From Schinkia azotoformans LMG 9581 (GTDB lineage Bacteria; Bacillota; Bacilli; Bacillales; Bacillaceae_J), in assembly GCF_000307855.1 (NCBI RefSeq), contig NZ_AJLR01000152.1, forward strand, positions 45,665 to 109,664: 64,000 nt of DNA, in the 5' to 3' direction. The stretch's first letter is position 1, and each line of letters opens with the position of its first letter. The notes under the pieces were generated by a model. It saw nothing but the letters and a program-made list of their open reading frames with translations, did no database searches and was not told the origin of the DNA. This document shows positions 60,065 through 64,000 of the stretch, piece by piece. The translations under genes were made by a program, and so were the position numbers.

Positions 60065-60469
60065 TCAGTTTTTCCGGATGGATTGAAAAAGAAAATCTAT
60101 CATAATGACGAAATGGTTTGTCATTAATCCTATAATCACGGCTACTAGGCTAAACGTTTCCGGGTAGCGCATTGCGATAAGAACTGCCAGCGCGGCAGCT
60201 GCTAGTCTGTTCAAAGATCCAAGAGACTTGACTCTCTTTTTCTTTTCATCTTCTTTTTTGTTCGCATTGTCGACGATGGTTTGTCCCATTCGGTTAACCT
60301 TGCTATGCATCGACCATAAATTGTATGTACTGATAAGAGTTCCCAGTATTAGCCCTAAAAAAATGTGAGGGTATGGCGTAAAGCCCCATCCTATCACAAA
60401 TATTGCTAGTAGATTAATAATAATCTTAAGTTCTCTGATGAAAATTTGCTTGTATTCTTTAATATTCAT
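60065..60469 (-). CDS. atpI: ATP synthase subunit I (AtpI)
   Basis: A 134-residue membrane protein with four helices, the typical AtpI of Bacillus, thought to help c-ring assembly or magnesium uptake. Two ATG codons lie in a row; the second (60469) has GGGAG at five bases and is preferred. The loop KKEDEKKKRVKSLGSLNR is strongly basic. Confidence 0.9.
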   Translation of the reverse strand: MNIKEYKQIFIRELKIIINLLAIFVIGWGFTPYPHIFLGLILGTLISTYNLWSMHSKVNRMGQTIVDNANKKEDEKKKRVKSLGSLNRLAAAALAVLIAMRYPETFSLVAVIIGLMTNHFVIMIDFLFQSIRKN

Positions 60470-60531
60470 CATGTCTCCCTTTTTTCAAGGCTTAGGCTTA
60501 AGATGGCTTAAGGCTTTGGGTGAGAATATGT

Positions 60532-60768
60532 TTATTTTTGATCATCGTTCACATTGAACTTCTTGATAAGCTGCAACATGCTATAGATGCCAGTCGCCAA
60601 TCCTAGAAATAGACCTAAAATTAAAAATAATGGCAGCGTCCCTAACTCGGCATCCAGCCATTTTCCTAAAAATAAACCTATTAAGATTGAGCCAACCAAT
60701 TGGGCAGAAATGGCGGACATAAGCGCCATCGCCTTATAAGGATTTCTAGGCCGTTTCTCATCACGCAA
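60532..60768 (-). CDS. AtpZ/AtpI-like small membrane protein of the ATP synthase operon
   Basis: 78 residues with two helices; the pattern SAQLVGSILIGLFLGKWLDA then GTLPLFLILGLFLGLATGIY matches the putative F1Fo-ATPase subunit (PF09527, AtpZ-type). First gene of the operon, starting at TTG behind AAGGAGTG. AtpZ-type proteins have been linked to Mg2+/Ca2+ handling or ATP synthase assembly. Confidence 0.85.
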   Translation of the reverse strand: MRDEKRPRNPYKAMALMSAISAQLVGSILIGLFLGKWLDAELGTLPLFLILGLFLGLATGIYSMLQLIKKFNVNDDQK

Positions 60769-60849
60769 GGAAAAACACTCCTTCCGCTAAAGTTTTTTCA
60801 ATTCACTGACAAATATATACATATTTTGCTCCCTTTTCACACCTTTTTT

Positions 60850-60878
60850 AGCATACAATAGGGCACTTTTAATGTCAA
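60850..60878 (-). promoter_or_regulatory. sigma-A promoter of the atp operon
   Basis: On the minus strand TTGACA (60873-60878), 17 bases, TATGCT (60850-60855). The leader to the TTG start codon is about 75 bases. Confidence 0.8.
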
Positions 60879-61232
60879 TCCATTTTAAGTGAAAATCGTC
60901 ACATATATGTCAAAATTTCGGAAGCAGCCCCTTCAGTGCCCTGTGAGAGGTATTTTCGACGTTGGGAACTGGTCGGTGGTACCTCACTGTCGCTGTACTA
61001 TCATCGCTTTCCCCAGGGTACTCTTTCCCCCTTCCACCCAGCTTTAAACCTGTTTTTTGGGTAATTTGGTCAACAGATTGTCCATAAAAAGGGCTTTTCG
61101 TTAATTTAATATGCTTTTTTCATAACAATACAACCAATCTGTGAGAAAAAGGTTCGTTTTTATAATGAAATTACACTAAATTACCTTTATTTAATAATTC
61201 TACACATGGAAGTTCGGAAATGTCCCCCTCAC
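60879..61232. other. gene-free region between the atp promoter and the protease gene
   Basis: About 350 bases with no coding signal. It is AT-rich in 61080-61200 and has a GC-rich patch at 60925-61030 with several GGTAC/TACC-type short inverted pairs. Apart from the atp promoter nothing can be assigned. Confidence 0.35.
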
Positions 61233-61256
61233 AGGGCTGGCACCACTGCCAGCCCT
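61233..61256 (-). terminator. hairpin after the Vpr-like protease gene
   Basis: AGGGCTGGC (61233-61241) and GCCAGCCCT (61248-61256) form a perfect GC-rich stem with a 6-base loop, directly downstream of the protease stop. No T-run follows. Confidence 0.6.
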
Positions 61257-61261
61257 TCTAT

Positions 61262-63520
61262 TCACTTCCCCTCCCCAATGGTTATCCTACTTTGTTGCAC
61301 TCCTTCTTTGCCGTTTTGTATTGCATAGACAATACAAATGTAATCCCCGTCGGCGAATGGAATGTCGTCTCGCTTCAGTTCAGCCTCTAGTAAACCTCTG
61401 TTCACATTTCTTTCCTGGACTAGGTGTCCGACGTAGGTTAAAGTCAGCGGATCGAAGAGGGCAACTCCTAATTCCTCCGCTCCTTCTGGTAAGTAGAGTT
61501 CGTATTTATAAACATCATCCGCCCCACTCTCCTTCTCGAATGAAAAGCCCATGACCCGTGGATGGTCCGCATCTCCGACAACAAATAGATATGGGAGTAG
61601 AATTTCGTCATCACTGCTTGACTCTACTTTTACATTTCCGTAGTGAATGCCATCCGTTATCTTATTCGAATCGACAGTCACAGCTACAGTCACGATTCTC
61701 TTTTCCAGCGGTTTTAACGAAAAGGATAAAGGCAGCCTCCAGTGTACTCCTTCCTTCAAGTTAGGAGTGGCGAATGATATTTTTTCAGTTTGACTAGATT
61801 TATTTTCTAGCGTTATCTTTACCGACTTCTCAATCATTCCGCTATTTGGCACAATCGATCCCAACGCCAATGACCCAGGATATGCCAACACCTTCGCATC
61901 CACCGCTTTCTCGACCTGAATCCGACCGGCCCCCTGCTCGTATGGGTTGTACATTCGACCCACATCATCGAAAATCGGTTTTGCTGTATTCATCAGCGCC
62001 GCCTTTACTTGCTCTGGATTCCAATCAGGGTGAGCCTGCTTAATTAACGCCGCCGCTCCAGCAACATGCGGTGCAGCCATACTTGTCCCTTGCAATGAAA
62101 TGTAACCGTTCGGGATTGTGCTTTTAATTTTCACACCCGGTGCCACCACATCGGGCTTGATTCCCCAAGTGTGCGTAACCGGACCGCGTGAACTGAAATT
62201 GGCCAATTGGTCCTGCACCTTCCTCATTTTTGTCGCCGCCCACTCATGTCCTTTTTCCAGTTCGTCTTTTATAAAAAGTCCGTCCTCCCGGGTGAGCGCT
62301 ACAACCGGAATCGTGATTGCCTCCTCTAGTCCTCCTGAAAAAGTTCCTTCCTCATTGTTAAAAATCAACACTGCTTTCGCGCCCTTTTTATAGGCATTAT
62401 TAACCTTTTCCGTAAAAGATATTTCTCCTCTTTCGATTAAAACAATTTTGTCTTTGACATCCGGGAATTCTGTTGGGTATCCTAGTCCGCCGAAAACGAT
62501 TTTGTGGCTTTTTGTTAGGTTCCAAGGTACGGAGCCTTGAAGTGGCTGAAGGATAAAGGTTTTGTTTGGAACCAACTCCAGCTCTAGTACAGGAATCTCA
62601 AGCGGCGGAGTCGAAGCACCAACTGAAATTGCTTTTTCCGAAGTGCCTGGCGAGCCTACCGTCCACAACCCAGGGCCGGAGTTTCCATTTGAAGTTACCG
62701 CAATAACTCCTTTTTCCACCGCCTTATCGAGTGCCATGCTCGTCGGATAATCCGGACCGTTGACTGAGCTGCCAAGCGATAGATTAATAATGTCCATTCC
62801 ATCCTCGACCGCTTTTTCAATGGCGGCAATGACTTGATCGGATGTTCCGACACCACCCGGACCGAGCGCACGATAGGCATAAATTTCAGCATCGGGTGCT
62901 ACCCCAAGGTACTTTCCGTTGGCACCAATGATTCCAGCCACATGTGATCCGTGCAAGGTAGCCTCCCCTTGGCTTTTCACCGTTTCCATCGGATCCTCGT
63001 CCTCATCGACAAGGTCAAACCCACCTTGATAATTTCGTTGCAAATCTCCATGAGTATAATCAATGCCCGTATCGATAACACCGACCTTCACACCTTTACC
63101 TGTCAGGCGCCGACCCTTCTGATCGAATTCACCGCGGAGAAGCATTCCACCGATGAAAGGCACACTTTGATCAAGCTCAACTTTATAGGTACTTGTATGA
63201 TGCACCTCTTTAATCCCGGGCTGCCGTTTTATTTTTTCAATATCTTCCTCGGTTCCAACAATCGATGCACCTTGAAGGACCGTATCAAACACCTTGTCTA
63301 GTTTTACATTTGGATAATTGGCTTTTATTTTCTTAAGTACTTCTTGGTCTTCAACTTCAATGATGAACTTTTTGGATTGATTCTTTTCTGGAGGGGTTAC
63401 GTTTATTTTAATTGGTTTTATTTTCGGAACATTCGTATGGATTTGATGTGCATAAGTATGCGTAAGTTGACTTGATAAAAGCAGGTTGACGAGGGTCAAA
63501 CTAATGATAGTTTTTAGCAT
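61262..63520 (-). CDS. vpr: secreted subtilisin-family serine protease, Vpr-like
   Basis: A 752-residue exported protease: signal peptide (residues 1-24), inhibitor I9-type propeptide (~50-112), S8 domain with Asp150 (VIDTGID), His190 (LHGSHVAG) and Ser480 (GTSMAAPHVAG), oxyanion Asn280 (SNGNSGPG), and a PA insert at ~335-425 (KIVLIERGEISFTEKVNNAY). The C-terminal ~230 residues form Fn3/immunoglobulin-like domains. This is the layout of Bacillus subtilis Vpr, a minor extracellular protease that also processes peptides. Probably involved in nutrition. Confidence 0.92.
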   Translation of the reverse strand: MLKTIISLTLVNLLLSSQLTHTYAHQIHTNVPKIKPIKINVTPPEKNQSKKFIIEVEDQEVLKKIKANYPNVKLDKVFDTVLQGASIVGTEEDIEKIKRQPGIKEVHHTSTYKVELDQSVPFIGGMLLRGEFDQKGRRLTGKGVKVGVIDTGIDYTHGDLQRNYQGGFDLVDEDEDPMETVKSQGEATLHGSHVAGIIGANGKYLGVAPDAEIYAYRALGPGGVGTSDQVIAAIEKAVEDGMDIINLSLGSSVNGPDYPTSMALDKAVEKGVIAVTSNGNSGPGLWTVGSPGTSEKAISVGASTPPLEIPVLELELVPNKTFILQPLQGSVPWNLTKSHKIVFGGLGYPTEFPDVKDKIVLIERGEISFTEKVNNAYKKGAKAVLIFNNEEGTFSGGLEEAITIPVVALTREDGLFIKDELEKGHEWAATKMRKVQDQLANFSSRGPVTHTWGIKPDVVAPGVKIKSTIPNGYISLQGTSMAAPHVAGAAALIKQAHPDWNPEQVKAALMNTAKPIFDDVGRMYNPYEQGAGRIQVEKAVDAKVLAYPGSLALGSIVPNSGMIEKSVKITLENKSSQTEKISFATPNLKEGVHWRLPLSFSLKPLEKRIVTVAVTVDSNKITDGIHYGNVKVESSSDDEILLPYLFVVGDADHPRVMGFSFEKESGADDVYKYELYLPEGAEELGVALFDPLTLTYVGHLVQERNVNRGLLEAELKRDDIPFADGDYICIVYAIQNGKEGVQQSRITIGEGK

Positions 63521-63843
63521 TATAGCACCACACTCCTTAATCGATTATTGTGTCACTATAATGGTATTTTTATGTAAAAATTTATTAATCGGAGTGTGAC
63601 AAGGTTTTTGGACTGTATCAATAGTTTTAAATATAGTTAGTAGAGCGAGGGTAGTAAAGTTGACCTTTTCAAAGATAAAATAATAATTTATAAGGAACAT
63701 ATAATTTCCTGTTTACCTATTTCGAGTTTCTTCCTATTATATATAGCAAATTTTTTGCAAAATCCAACTACTTGGCAACTGCAATGAAACACCATTAGCC
63801 ATTTTTTTGAAACAGGTTTTTTGTGTGGTTTTTTTCTTCTTCG

Positions 63844-63857
63844 TTAAAACGCTTTCA
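63844..63857 (-). promoter_or_regulatory. cre-like CcpA site upstream of the protease gene
   Basis: On the minus strand TGAAAGCGTTTTAA matches TGWAANCGNTNWCA at all but one position. It is about 320 bases upstream of the protease start, so its target gene is unclear. Confidence 0.35.
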
Positions 63858-63889
63858 TTCTTAAGCGCATTATTAAGCAAAAGTAATTG

Positions 63890-63918
63890 CGGGACGGAGA
63901 ACCCGACCCCATGTCCCA
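63890..63918. repeat. 29-bp dispersed repeat near the window edge
   Basis: CGGGACGGAGAACCCGACCC then CATGTCCCA, exactly 29 bases with near-complementary ends. It is 7 bases from the 60-bp repeat. Confidence 0.75.
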
Positions 63919-63925
63919 CTCAACA

Positions 63926-63964
63926 TTGTCTAGCTCCAGCGCCTATCGCCTAGCAAACTTCAGG
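63926..63964. repeat. 60-bp GTCTAGCT-type repeat, copy 3 (partial)
   Basis: TTGTCTAGCTCCAGCGCCTA then TCGCCTAGCAAACTTCAGG matches the first half of 56140-56200; the second half diverges. Confidence 0.65.
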
Positions 63965-64000
63965 TCTCCTCCCTACGATGAGTCAACTAAGAATTGCTAA

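Larger units (their letters stand above)
63521..64000. other. gene-free region upstream of the protease gene
   Basis: No credible gene. It holds a cre-like site, one 29-bp repeat and part of a 60-bp repeat near the window edge. A possible promoter of the protease gene could not be fixed with confidence. Confidence 0.4.

Noticed and set aside
63737..63919. Minus-strand 60-codon frame near the window end
   Set aside because: It reads through a 29-bp repeat and T-rich runs, with no ribosome binding site.

Overview
The window comes from a spore-forming, flagellated member of the Bacillaceae (low-GC Gram-positive). The evidence is spoIIID, spoIIQ and spoIID, mbl, the flhO/flhP flagellar rod-type genes, murA with ywmB and a ywzB-type gene, an atp operon in Bacillus order, and an 11-gene nuo operon with the Ala/Lys-rich NuoC seen in Bacillus and Geobacillus relatives. 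Nearly all genes lie on the minus strand, so operons read from high to low coordinates. I cannot name the species.

Layout. 58-5359 is a surface-glycan operon: TPR protein, O-antigen-ligase-like membrane protein, Wzm permease, Wzt ATPase with a C-terminal glycan-binding-type domain, and a methyltransferase. It has a good sigma-A promoter at 5407-5435. 5613-13910 is an accessory island. It holds a complete IS3-family (IS150-like) element, a stalk-domain protein, an IS91-type HUH transposase translationally coupled to a tyrosine recombinase, gene remnants, an AbrB/RelE-type toxin-antitoxin pair, a frameshifted small gene and a HEPN-type protein. 14033-18676 is a surface block: a stalk-domain lipoprotein-like protein, a TolC-like coiled-coil protein fused to stalk domains, and a large S-layer-like protein with its own strong promoter. 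19290-24408 carries fabZ and an RND pump with its membrane-fusion protein, controlled from a promoter buried in palindromes.

24574-42203 is mostly the conserved Bacillus morphogenesis and sporulation segment (epuA, flhP, flhO, mbl, spoIIID, spoIIQ, spoIID, murA, ywmB, ywzB-type). It is interrupted by a stand-alone uppS, a Uma2 nuclease-like gene, a DnaQ-type exonuclease next to a cNMP/CBS/DUF294 protein, and an acetate symporter pair. 42533-52819 is nuoABCDHIJKLMN; nuoH carries an in-frame TGA. 53194-60768 is the complete F1Fo ATP synthase operon. 61262-63520 encodes a Vpr-like secreted subtilase.

The most unusual global signal is in the intergenic DNA. A 29-bp element with complementary 6-bp ends and a GGGG-CGG core is scattered in at least 15 copies. 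Two further repeat families are also present: a roughly 110-bp structured leader repeat just upstream of spoIID and of the acetate-symporter operon, and a roughly 60-bp GTCTAGCT-type repeat in three copies. No rRNA, tRNA or CRISPR array was seen.
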